Of a stretch of DNA of 37,004 nucleotides, positions 22,841 through 32,000 are shown in pieces. Source of the stretch: Myxococcales bacterium (GTDB lineage: Bacteria; Myxococcota_A; Polyangia; Polyangiales; Ga0077539); the NCBI GenBank assembly GCA_013298625.1, contig JAAFIF010000093.1, forward strand, positions 1 to 37,004, in the 5' to 3' direction. How positions within the stretch are numbered: position 1 is the first letter of the stretch; each line of letters opens with the position of its first letter. Under the pieces are notes generated by a model that did not search any database, was not told where the DNA came from, and saw only the letters and a program-made list of their open reading frames with translations. Made by a program: the position numbers and the translations under genes.

Positions 22841-25174
22841 ATGGCTGACGAGCGCGTCGAGGACGCGGCAGCAGTAGGGACGCGGGCGAGCGACGATGCG
22901 TCGTTCGTCGAGAAGCTGCGATCGCTCAGCGTCGCGCTCGAAGAGAGCCAGGGGCGGTTTCGACAGCTCGCCGACGCGATGCCGTTCATCGTGTGGAGCG
23001 CGACGCCCGACGGGGCCGTGGACTATTCGAACCGAAAGTTCTTCGAATACACGGGTTTGCCCGAGGACACCGAGGCCGCCTCGCGCTGGCAGCCGTGCGT
23101 CCCTGCGGCGGACCTCGAGCGGATCATCCCCGTGTGGCAGCGCTGCCTCGCGACCGAGAGCACGTACGACGTGGAGTTTCGCGTTCGCCGCGGCTCGGAC
23201 GGGCAAGAGCGCTGGCATCACGTCAACGCCGAGCCCGTGCGCGACCGCGACGGCGTGGTGGTGTGCTGGTACGGCACCGGCATCGACGTGCACGAGTCCA
23301 AGCTGCTCGGCGAACAGGCCGCGAGCCTCGCCAGGCGCCTCTCGGCCGTGCTCGAAAACGTGGCCGAGGGCTTTCTGATGCTCGACGCCGACGAGACGCT
23401 CACGTTCGTCAACTCCGAGGCCGAGCGGCTGCTGCGACGCGCGCGGGGCGAGATGCTCGGCGCGTCGCTGTGGGCGTTGTTTCCGCAGCTTCGAGGCAGC
23501 GTGTTCGAGCGAGAGCTGCGGCGCGCGCGCGAGGACGCCGAGAGCGTGCGCTTCGAGACGTATTTCAGCCCGCTCGAGCTGTGGCTCGACGTTCGCGCGT
23601 ACCCGTCGGACGGCGGGATCGCGGTGTTCTTCGCGGACATCACCGACCGCCACGCCGCGATCGAGCAGCTGATCGACCAGGCCACTCTGCTCGATCACGC
23701 GCAGGACGCGATCTTCGTCCACGATCCGCAGCGCAAGATCTCGTACTGGAACCACGGCGCCGAGCGCCTGCTCGGCTGGTCCAAAGACCACGCCATGGGA
23801 CGCGCGGCGGACGTCCTGCTGCGCGTCGACCCGGCGCTGTACGACAGGCAGCTGCGCGAGGTGATCGCCTCGGGCGCGTGGGTCGGCGAGCTCGAGCTGC
23901 GCACCGCGCAGGGGCAGCAGCGCACGGTCGCTTCTCGCTGGAGCTTGCTGCGCGGCGAGCGCGGCGACGCGCAGCGCATCTTGGTGATCAACACCGACAT
24001 CACCCAGCAAAAGGCCGTCGAAGCGCAGCTGCTGCGCGCGCAGCGGCTCGAGAGCATCGGGACGCTCGCCGGGGGCATCGCGCACGATTTGAACAACGTG
24101 CTCACGCCCATCATGACGTCGGTCTCGATGCTGCGCGAAGGCGAGCGCGACCCGGACAAGCTCGAAGACCTCAGCATGCTCGAGCGCTGCGCGCAGCGCG
24201 GGGCAGACATGGTGCGCCAGCTGCTCTTGTTCGCGCGCGGGACGCTCATGGACTCGCGCTCGGACATCAACCTCGGCGCGGTCGCCAAGGACGTCCTGCG
24301 AATCGTGCGAGACAGCTTGCCGAAGAACATCCAGACGACCTCGAGCGACGCGACCGACGGCTGGAAGGTGCGCGCCGACGCGACGCAAATGCACCAGCTC
24401 TTGATGAACCTCTGCGTCAACGCGCGGGACGCGATGCCCTCGGGTGGCGCGCTCACGATCAGCGTCGAGCCCGTCACGATCGACGAGGTGTACGCGGGGA
24501 TCAACGTCGACGCGAAGCCCGGCCCCTACGTGTTGCTGCGCGTCGAGGACACGGGCACGGGCATTTCGAAAGAGCACCTCGATCGGATCTTCGACCCGTT
24601 TTTCACGACCAAAGAGATCGGAAAAGGGACCGGGCTCGGGCTCTCGACGTGCCACGCGATCGTGCGCAGCCACTCGGGCTTCATCCACGTCTACTCGGAG
24701 GTGGGGCGCGGGACGCGGTTCAAAGTGTATTTTCCTGCGGTGATTCCGGTGTCGATCGAGCCGCGATCGAACGCGGGCGACGCGGGCCTCGCGCGCGGCA
24801 ACGGCGAGCTCGTGCTGGTCGTCGACGACGAAGAGCCCATTCGAAGGCTCACCGCGCGCACGCTCGAGCGCTTCGGCTATCGCGCGCTCACGGCGAGCCA
24901 CGGCGCCGAAGCCGTAGGCTTGTACGCGAGGCAGCCGCACGAGATCGCGCTGGTCCTGACGGACATGTCCATGCCCGTGATGGACGGGCCCGCCACGGTC
25001 GTGGCGCTGCGCTCGATCGACCCGACGGTGAAGATCATCGGCTGCAGCGGCCTCGACTCGAACGGAAAGCTCTCGGCCGTGATCGGCGACTCGCTCGACG
25101 GTTTTCTCGCGAAGCCGTACTCCGCCGACGCCCTGCTCGACGCCCTGCGCCGCGCGCTGACGAAGACCCGCTGA
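22841..25174 (+). CDS. Triple-PAS hybrid sensor histidine kinase with C-terminal receiver
   Basis: 777 residues, no membrane segments, so cytosolic. PAS1 (about 38-155, FIVWSATPDGAVDYSNRKFFEYTG), PAS2 (about 170-270), PAS3 (about 285-400), then HisKA with H415 in GGIAHDLNN. HATPase_c follows (about 500-630; NARDAMPSGG, DTGTGI, FDPFFTTKEIGKGTGLGLS), then REC (about 655-777) with D708 in LTDMSMP and K in AKPYS. The GGIAHDLNNVLTP H-box is typical of soluble hybrid kinases in delta-proteobacteria. The ATG at 22841 has GAGGAG upstream. The EAL regulator is divergent across 257 bp. The signal is unknown. Confidence 0.95.
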   Translation: MADERVEDAAAVGTRASDDASFVEKLRSLSVALEESQGRFRQLADAMPFIVWSATPDGAVDYSNRKFFEYTGLPEDTEAASRWQPCVPAADLERIIPVWQRCLATESTYDVEFRVRRGSDGQERWHHVNAEPVRDRDGVVVCWYGTGIDVHESKLLGEQAASLARRLSAVLENVAEGFLMLDADETLTFVNSEAERLLRRARGEMLGASLWALFPQLRGSVFERELRRAREDAESVRFETYFSPLELWLDVRAYPSDGGIAVFFADITDRHAAIEQLIDQATLLDHAQDAIFVHDPQRKISYWNHGAERLLGWSKDHAMGRAADVLLRVDPALYDRQLREVIASGAWVGELELRTAQGQQRTVASRWSLLRGERGDAQRILVINTDITQQKAVEAQLLRAQRLESIGTLAGGIAHDLNNVLTPIMTSVSMLREGERDPDKLEDLSMLERCAQRGADMVRQLLLFARGTLMDSRSDINLGAVAKDVLRIVRDSLPKNIQTTSSDATDGWKVRADATQMHQLLMNLCVNARDAMPSGGALTISVEPVTIDEVYAGINVDAKPGPYVLLRVEDTGTGISKEHLDRIFDPFFTTKEIGKGTGLGLSTCHAIVRSHSGFIHVYSEVGRGTRFKVYFPAVIPVSIEPRSNAGDAGLARGNGELVLVVDDEEPIRRLTARTLERFGYRALTASHGAEAVGLYARQPHEIALVLTDMSMPVMDGPATVVALRSIDPTVKIIGCSGLDSNGKLSAVIGDSLDGFLAKPYSADALLDALRRALTKTR

Positions 25175-25255
25175 ACAGCGCGGGCCGCGCAGCGCTCAGC
25201 GATGGATCGCCGGACCGATGGCGGCCCGTCTCGCGCGCTGGCACCATCGCGCGCG

Positions 25256-25924
25256 ATGTTCGACACGATCGCAGAGGGCCTGTGGACCACGGCCCGTTCG
25301 CAGCGGTTCTGGGGGATCGAGACGGGGACGCGGATGACCGTCGCGCGGCTCGAGGACGGAGGGCTCTTCGTGCACTGCCCCGTGGCGCTCGACAGCGCGA
25401 CGCGCGCCGCCGTCGACGCGCTCGGCGAGGTGCGCGCCGTTGTCTCGTCGAGCTTGTTTCATCACTTGTACGCGGGCGAATGGATGCGCGCGTACCCGAA
25501 GGCGACCTTCTGCCCGTGCCCTGGGCTCGCCGCGAAGCGCGCGGACCTCTCGTGGGGCCCCGTCCTCGGAGATGCGCCGCTCTCGTTGTGGGAGGGCACC
25601 CTCGATCAAGCGCGGTTCGACGCGCGCTTCGAGCGCGAGGTGGTGTTCTTTCACCGCGCGAGCAAGACGATGATCTGCGCCGACGCGCTGCTCAATCTGT
25701 CCAAGCACCCCTCGCTCGTCACGCGCGCCGCCGCGCAGTTGATGCGCAACACCGCTCCAGGAAAGGGCTGGCTCGAGTACTTCGCGGTCACCGATTGGCG
25801 CCTGGGACGCCGTCAGGTCGACCGGATCCTCGAGTGGGACTTCGACCGGGTGCTCCTCGCGCACGGCGCGCTCGTCGAGCGCGACGGCCGCGAGGTGATG
25901 CGCGACGCGTACCGCTGGCTCTGA
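25256..25924 (+). CDS. DUF4336 family protein (metallo-beta-lactamase-like fold)
   Basis: 222 residues matching DUF4336: EGLWTTARSQRFWGIETGTRMTVARLEDGGLFVHCPVAL, VVSSSLFHHLYAGEWMRAYPKATFCPCPGL, EVVFFHRASKTMICADALLNL. The family has a beta-lactamase-like fold with a reduced metal site; its function is unknown. The ATG at 25256 starts the conserved N terminus; an ATG at 25202 would add a poorly conserved MDRRTDGG leader. Follows the kinase by about 80 bases in the same direction. Confidence 0.87.
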   Translation: MFDTIAEGLWTTARSQRFWGIETGTRMTVARLEDGGLFVHCPVALDSATRAAVDALGEVRAVVSSSLFHHLYAGEWMRAYPKATFCPCPGLAAKRADLSWGPVLGDAPLSLWEGTLDQARFDARFEREVVFFHRASKTMICADALLNLSKHPSLVTRAAAQLMRNTAPGKGWLEYFAVTDWRLGRRQVDRILEWDFDRVLLAHGALVERDGREVMRDAYRWL

Positions 25925-25932
25925 GCGGTGAT

Positions 25933-26265
25933 TCAGTCCGACGTGGTCTTGCGCACGCGCGGAACGCGGGTGGGCGCGGGCGCAGGGCGCGGGGCGTCCG
26001 GCTCGCTCACCGTGGCAAACGCCGCTTCGGACAGCTCGGTCACGTCGACGGGCTCGAGCACCGAGTCGCGAAACTCACGGGACACCCCGTCGCTGAAGCG
26101 CACGCGCACGAGCCCGACGAACTCGTCGGTGACGCGGCCGATGCCCCAGTCGGGGCGCTTGCTGTGCCGCACATAGCGGACGGTGGCCGCCGTGGGCTTG
26201 GCGTCAGCGGCGGGCTTGGCGCGGCTGGCGCGCTTGCGTGCAGGGGCTTTGGGGGTAACGGTCAT
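25933..26265 (-). CDS. DUF3553-like protein with Lys/Ala/Pro tail
   Basis: 110 residues. The N terminus is basic (TPKAPARKRASRAKPAADAKP). The core VRHSKRPDWGIGRVTDEFVGLVRVRFSDGVSREF fits the short Tudor-like DUF3553 fold, also found at the C terminus of UvrD/PcrA, where it contacts RNA polymerase or nucleic acid. The Pro/Arg-rich C terminus is not conserved. ATGA overlap with the GIY-YIG-like gene upstream. Confidence 0.75.
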   Translation of the reverse strand: MTVTPKAPARKRASRAKPAADAKPTAATVRYVRHSKRPDWGIGRVTDEFVGLVRVRFSDGVSREFRDSVLEPVDVTELSEAAFATVSEPDAPRPAPAPTRVPRVRKTTSD

Positions 26266-26624
26266 TGGCTGCGCTCCGCGTTGCAGCAGGGGGCGGCGCC
26301 GTGCTGCTTGGTAAAATCCACGACGAGCGCGGTGTAGAGCGACGCCGCCGCGTCGCCGAGGTTGCCCTGAAAGCAGAAGCGAAGCCCGTCTCCGTGCTTG
26401 CGCTGCGCTTCGAGGTCGTCTCGCTTCTTCGCTGACAACTCGAGCAAGACCGAGCGAAGCCCGCGCTGCCGACCCGGCGCTACGCCGAGAAGGACCGTCG
26501 AGCTCGCGCGGTCGGGGTACTCGATCATGGACGTCTTGCGCGCGATGCAAAAGACGCCGGACGTCGTTGGGACGACGTTTGAAATCTCGTTCGAGGTGAG
26601 ATCGAACCAGTGGGACCAGCTCAT
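26262..26624 (-). CDS. Degenerate GIY-YIG-like protein
   Basis: 120 residues. The order of segments resembles a GIY-YIG nuclease: SGVFCIARK in place of G-I-Y.I, a LLGVAPGRQRGLRSVLLEL segment (family: YIG.a..gLR.Rl), and a final helix YTALVVDFTKQHGAAPCCN like the E..LL..f...hG.lP.CN end. The second Tyr, the catalytic Arg neighbourhood and the metal-binding Glu are not evident (Thr-Ala at the Glu position), so nuclease activity is doubtful. The start MSWSHWF is chosen over a longer MRWVAN form. First of a two-gene unit with the DUF3553-like gene. Confidence 0.55.
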   Translation of the reverse strand: MSWSHWFDLTSNEISNVVPTTSGVFCIARKTSMIEYPDRASSTVLLGVAPGRQRGLRSVLLELSAKKRDDLEAQRKHGDGLRFCFQGNLGDAAASLYTALVVDFTKQHGAAPCCNAERSQ

Positions 26625-26981
26625 GGGTGGCTCGGACTCCGTCGCTGCGTTGGCGACCCAACGCACCGCTCTGCGCGGCTCGTGCAGTGAGTCGTGGGCG
26701 ACGGCGAACCGGGAAGCAGCCGCCCGGTCGCGCCGGTGAATGCTTCAACGGCGCATATCGAGTGGCGTGTGATGTGCGTAGCATCGCACGTCGAGGGCTC
26801 GCTGGCGAGCGCTGTTTTTCTGCGGTGAAGTGAATTTTGAGCAACTCGACAAAACTTGCGCTTGCGCGCCCCCAATCGCGCCCTGAATACTGAGAGTGAA
26901 CCCGACCTGTGGTCCCGCGTCGCGCCAGCGGTGGTCCAACTGGTCCGTGACGCGTCGGACACGCGAGCTGGTTCGCAGTCT
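26625..26981. other. Divergent intergenic region
   Basis: 357 bases between the leftward GIY-YIG-like gene and the rightward DUF4388 gene. It holds a GC hairpin GCTCG-CTGG-CGAGC with a T5 run a few bases later (about 26795-26820), facing right, which could end a short transcript. A frame continuous with the DUF4388 gene is open from 26856 (TTG), so that gene might start earlier. No other gene seen. Confidence 0.4.
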
Positions 26982-28292
26982 ATGGTCGATCAACATCAGC
27001 GAGAGATGGTTCCGCGGCACTCGGCCCTGGCCGAGCTGGCGCGGCACGTCGAGCGCGACGCGTCGGGCGAGTTCATCAGCGCGAGCGCGAGCGCTGAAGT
27101 GCACGTGTTCTTGCAGCACGGACGCGTCGCGTGGGCCGTCGAAGCGTCGCGGCCCCTCTCGTTTGTCAGCGCCCTCCGCGAGCGCTGCGGGCTCTCGGAC
27201 GCCGACCTGCGAACGGCCTTCGACGAGAGCCGCCGCGAGCGCGTTCCGCTCGGTGAGACCCTCGCGCGCTGGGGCCTGGCGTCGTGGGAGGACATCCGCT
27301 GGTCGCTCGAGAAGCAGCTCGTCAGCGCCCTCGGCGCGCTCGCCAAGAGCCAGCCCGGCCAGAGCATGTTTCTCGATCGCTCGCGCTTCGGCGAGTACGA
27401 CGAGCGCCTCACGTTCTCCTTTGAATCCCTGGTGATTCAGCTCGGCGCGCAGAGCAACGAGCTGCTCGAGTCCGGCCGATTCACCCGCGCGTTGTTCACC
27501 CGACCGCCGAGCGCCGCGACGCCAGACGAGTCCTCGCCAGCCCTCGCGGCAGCCGAAGTGCTCGTGTCCGTCCGCGGCGCAGAGCGCGTCGAAGTCCTGC
27601 GCGACGGACACACCATCGACAGCGCCGGTCGCGTCCTCGTCGACCGCGATCGCTGCCTGCGCTTGCTGCAAGCGCTCGACGACGGCGCCTCGCTCGTCGC
27701 CGCGCACTCGACCGCCAACGCCCTCGTCGGCGCGCACATCACAGGCTCGCGCGACCAGGTGTGGCTCTACCTCGGCTCCTCGGTCACCCTCGGCTCGGCC
27801 CTGCTGCCGCTCGCGGGCAAGATCGTCAGCGCCGAGGGCTCGTTGCCGCAGGCCGCGGCGCTCGCGCACGCCGAGTCCGAGTGGGCCATCGGAGACGAAC
27901 CCTTCGACGAGGCCGACTCGCTCTTCGCCCACAGCGAAGTGCTCGCGGCCTTCGTCGCCGATGAGCACGGCGAGATGCGCCTCGGCCGCGGCCGCGGCTC
28001 GCTCGACCTGCACGAGGCGGTCGACCTCGCCGAGCGCCGCTGTCGCTTGTTCGCGAGCGCCGCCGTGATGGAGCTCGACCACGACGCGCCCACCATGGCT
28101 CCCATCGGATACCGCGTCGCCACGCGCGAAGCGTCGTACTGGTGCCTCGGGGGCGCCATCGGCGGCTCGCGCGAGCGTCGATCGGTGTGGGTGATCATTC
28201 ACCCGAGCGCTGGGCTCGCGATCGGCTGGGCCTGCCTCGCGGCGCTCGCGCGGGTCACCGCGCACCCGTCGATGGCGCTTCGCGCTCCGTGA
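26982..28292 (+). CDS. DUF4388 (PATAN-like) domain protein
   Basis: 436 residues from ATG 26982; the frame is open back to 26856, so the start is uncertain. N-terminal about 145 residues fit DUF4388: LAELARHVERDASGEFISASASAEVHVFLQHGRVAWAVEAS, then a two-helix segment LGETLARWGLASWEDIRWSLEKQLVSALGALA and FSFESLVIQ. DUF4388/PATAN domains occur in response regulators and Roadblock-linked proteins of myxobacteria and cyanobacteria and mediate protein contacts. The rest (150-436) is mixed alpha/beta with no family I can name. No receiver or kinase domain. Soluble. Confidence 0.75.
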   Translation: MVDQHQREMVPRHSALAELARHVERDASGEFISASASAEVHVFLQHGRVAWAVEASRPLSFVSALRERCGLSDADLRTAFDESRRERVPLGETLARWGLASWEDIRWSLEKQLVSALGALAKSQPGQSMFLDRSRFGEYDERLTFSFESLVIQLGAQSNELLESGRFTRALFTRPPSAATPDESSPALAAAEVLVSVRGAERVEVLRDGHTIDSAGRVLVDRDRCLRLLQALDDGASLVAAHSTANALVGAHITGSRDQVWLYLGSSVTLGSALLPLAGKIVSAEGSLPQAAALAHAESEWAIGDEPFDEADSLFAHSEVLAAFVADEHGEMRLGRGRGSLDLHEAVDLAERRCRLFASAAVMELDHDAPTMAPIGYRVATREASYWCLGGAIGGSRERRSVWVIIHPSAGLAIGWACLAALARVTAHPSMALRAP

Positions 28293-28347
28293 GCGGCGTT
28301 GCGCAGCGGGTTTAAGGGGCCGCGCACTCCCCGCGCGGCGTGTCAGA

Positions 28348-28362
28348 GGCCCGTCGCGGGCC
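28348..28362. terminator. GC hairpin between convergent genes
   Basis: GGCCCG-TCG-CGGGCC, six pairs, 10 bases left of the lipoprotein stop (28372) and 56 right of the DUF4388 stop. It lacks a T-tract on either strand, so bidirectional termination is possible but weakly supported. Confidence 0.35.
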
Positions 28363-28371
28363 CCCGATCGA

Positions 28372-28908
28372 TCACATCATGGGGCAGGTGATCGGGAAGC
28401 TGCCGAAGCAGCCGCCGAGCGCCGTGCGGCACGCCATGTTGTTCTGCTGCGCCGTCGCGAAGCACGTCTGGAAGGCCATCACCTGCGCCGCGCAGCGCTG
28501 CGCGAGGCACGCCTGATCCATGCACGCAGGGCCCGCGTCGGAGGGCATCTGCGCTGCGACGCGACACTGCTCGATCGCCGTTGCTTCCGCGGGGCAGCAG
28601 CTCAGCTGCGCCTGCCCGACGCACTGGCCGCACGCCATGTTGGCGTTGATGCACTGGTTCTGGCAGGCGGCGTTCATGCCGCACTGACAGACACAGTTGA
28701 TCGCCGTCTGGCCACACGTCCCGCCGCCCGATCCGCCGCCGTCCGCCGCGGCGTCGGTGGTCATCATCATGCCGCTGTCCGTCCCAGGCGAAACGCCGGT
28801 GTCCTGCGTGGTCGAGCTGTCGTTGCCGGCGTCGCCGGAGGGCGTGGCGCCTCCGCAGGCGACGAGCGAGAGGGCGAGGGCGGCGACGAGCGAACGAGAG
28901 AGGGACAT
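28372..28908 (-). CDS. Cys-rich lipoprotein
   Basis: 178 residues. Signal MSLSRSLVAALALSLVAC with lipobox LVAC (Cys18), then a low-complexity Asp/Ser/Thr/Gly spacer (19-64; includes SGMMMTTDAAADGGGSGGG) and a domain with about 18 cysteines (CGQTAINCVCQCGMNAACQNQC...). This is a typical myxobacterial surface lipoprotein: a flexible linker carrying a disulfide-knotted head. The ligand is unknown. The ATG at 28908 has AGGAG upstream. Confidence 0.88.
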   Translation of the reverse strand: MSLSRSLVAALALSLVACGGATPSGDAGNDSSTTQDTGVSPGTDSGMMMTTDAAADGGGSGGGTCGQTAINCVCQCGMNAACQNQCINANMACGQCVGQAQLSCCPAEATAIEQCRVAAQMPSDAGPACMDQACLAQRCAAQVMAFQTCFATAQQNNMACRTALGGCFGSFPITCPMM

Positions 28909-29012
28909 CCGTGTGACTCCTGAGTGTGAAAAACGTGTGCGAGAATTCGAGCGGCGGGCCGTTTACCGCGCTCTCTGTCGCCTGACAAGTCCGGCGCAAA
29001 GCCGGACGACGC

Positions 29013-32000
29013 TCATCCCCCCAGGCCGAACGCTTTCTGAAAGGTCTCGAGCAGCGCCACGTCGTTGCTCTTGATGAGCCCCGCCATGAACTCGCTCGCG
29101 CCCGGCGTGTAGTTCTCTCGAACGATCTTCGTGAAGATGTCCGCCGTGGTCTTGAGCACGCAATCGGCGTTGCCGCCGTCGGGCTTGCCCTGCTTGAGCG
29201 AGCACGCGCGCGAGTCCACTTTCACCGTCCATTTCGCCTCGGGCTCGTTGCCCAAGGTGAAATAGAAGCTCACTGGATCGCTCACGGCGCCGGGCTTGAA
29301 CTTGCGTCCGAGCTCGTCGAACAGAGACACCAACGGGTGGACGCGCTCGCTCTCGTCTTCGTCCCAGCGCTCGATCGAGCGCAGGTCCAAGACGCGACCC
29401 GCCTTGAGCTCTTCGATGGCCTTCTGGCACATCTGCGCGACGCGACGGGCGCGATCGACGGGGCCGAGGCCCTCGCACAAGCGCTCGATCTCTTGGATTT
29501 CGAGCGGCAGACCGATCTTCGCGCTCACGTCCCGGCGGCGCAGCCACTTGGCGCCCTTGGGCAGCGCTTCGAACGTCCCGCCCACGTACACGGGCAAGAG
29601 GTCCACGCGGTGCTGCAGGGCGAGGTAGCCCACCGCGCCCTTGAAGGGGCGCAGCGTCCCGTCGGTGCTGCGCGTCCCTTCGGGGAAGATCAGCACGGTC
29701 TTGCCCTCGTCGATGAGCGAGCCGACCGCGCGCAGCGTCTGCCGCATGCCAGCGTTGCGGTCGAGCGGGACGAGGTTCGTGAAGTTCTCGACGAACATCG
29801 TTCGAACGCGGTTTCCCTCGAAGAAATAGTCCTTCGCCGCGAGCGCCACGAGGTCTTTGCCGTACGTCCCGAGCGCGTATTTCACCAGGCCCATGTCCAG
29901 GTGGCTCGAGTGGTTGGCCACGACCAACGTGCTGCGGTTGTGCGGGATGAAGGCCTTTCCTGTCACCGTCACCTTGAGCGCGCGCTCGTAGAACTCTCGC
30001 TGCGCCACGGCGGCCGCCGCGCGTCCGAGGTCGCGCAGCGCGTCGGGCAGCTCGGTCTTCTCTGGCTCTTCGCTCTCGGCGACCTCGTTGGTCTTCGACC
30101 GCGCCGCGATCGCGCTCTCGACCTGCACGCCGAGCGCCTCTTCGAGCGCGCCCACCGTGTCGATCTTCAAGAGCTCTTCGCCGATGCGGTGCGTCCCGAG
30201 CACGGACTCGAGCGTCGTCGCGAGCTCCATCGCCATCAGCGAGTCGAAGCCGAGCTCGTCGCGCAGCCGCGTGTTGGCCGTGATGATCGACGGGTCTTTT
30301 CTCGCGATCGACGCCACCGCCGCGCGGACGACAGACGCCGTGTGCCCCGCGGAGCGCGCGTTGCGCGACGCCCCTTGCTTGGCCGCGCGCTGCGCCTCCG
30401 CGAGGCGCTCGGCGATGTCCTTCACCTTGTTGCGCTGCACCTTGCGGGTCGCAGTGCGCGGCAGGTCCGCCTCGACGATGAAGACCATCGCGGGCTGCTG
30501 GTTCATCGGCAGCTTCGCAAACGCGCGCTCGAGCGCCTTGCGAGCCTTCTCGTGGCGAACCGAGCCCGTGTTCTCTGCGGTCTCTTCTTCGCCTTCTGCG
30601 AGGCGCGGGGGGACCGCGACGCACGCGAGCTTCTCGCCACCTTTGGGGTCGGCCACGCCCAGCAGGCACCACTCGCGCACTTCGCTGAGCTCGCCGACGG
30701 CGCGCTCGATGTCGTCGGGGTAGATGTTCTCTCCCGACGCGGTGACGACCACGTCTTTGCTGCGTCCGACGAGCTCGAGGCGGCCCTTGCGGTCGATGCG
30801 CCCGAGGTCGCCCGTGTGCAGCCACCCGTCGCTGTCGAGCGCCTTGGCCGTCGCGTCGCTGTCGTCCGCGTAGCCGATCATCACGTTGGGTCCGCGCGCG
30901 AGGACCTCGCCGACGCCGCTCGCGTCGGGCGTCGAGATCTTCACTTCGACGTTGGGCACTGGAACGCCCACGACCCCGACCGGCCGCCCCGGCCCGCCCT
31001 TTTGCACGGTGAGCACCGGCGCGGCTTCGGTGAGCCCGTAGCCCTCGGACAAGTGCAATCCCAGCCCTTGAAAGAGCCTCGCCGTGTCCTTCGGCAGCGC
31101 GGCGCCGCCGGAGATCAAGAAGCGAACGCTTCCGCCGAGCTCGTCGTGAACCGCGCCGAAGAGAGCTTTTCCTGCGTCGGCGCCGATGCTCTTGCCGAGC
31201 ACGCGGTTGGCGTCGAGCATGATGTCGAAGGCGTTCTTGGCGAACGTCCCGCGCTCGGCCACCTTCGCTTCGATGCGGCGCTCGAGCAGCTGCCACAGCG
31301 CGGGGACGCCCACCATGGCCGTCACGCGCACGGTCTTCATCGCTTCGCCGAGCCGCTCGCTCGTGAGCTCGTCGAGGTACACGATCTGCGCGCCGCGCGA
31401 GAGCGGCAGCAAGAGCCCGCAGGTGAACTCGAACGTGTGGTGCAGCGGCAGGACGCTCACGGCGCGATCGCGTTCGGTCAGCGGAAACACTGGCGAAAGC
31501 GCTGCCACGAGCGAGCAGAAATTGCCGTGCGTGAGCATGACGCCGCGGGGCGTCCCGGTCGTTCCGCTGGTGAAGATCACCGAGGCGAGCTCGTCGCTCT
31601 TGGGCGTCGGGACCTCTGGCGGCACGAGCGCCGACGAAGGCTCGGCGAGCACGTGCAGGTCCGCGAGCACCACGTCGCTGCACCGCGCGCGCACCGTCGC
31701 CTCGCGCTTCTGCGCGCACTCGCTGTCCCACACGAGCACCCGCGCTTTGGACGCCGCGAGCACGTTGGTGAACGGCTCTGCCTCGAGGCTCGCGTCCATC
31801 GGGACGAGCACCGCGCCGAGGCGCACCGCGCCGAAATAAGCGATCACCCACGCGGGGTGGTTCTTCGCAGCGATCGCCACGCGGTCGCCGGGCTTGACGC
31901 CGAGCGCGTGCAGGCGAGCCGCGGCGGCGCTGACAGCCTCACCGAGCTCGGCGTACGTGATCTGCGCCACGCCGTCGCGCTCGAAGCGGCACAGCGCGGT

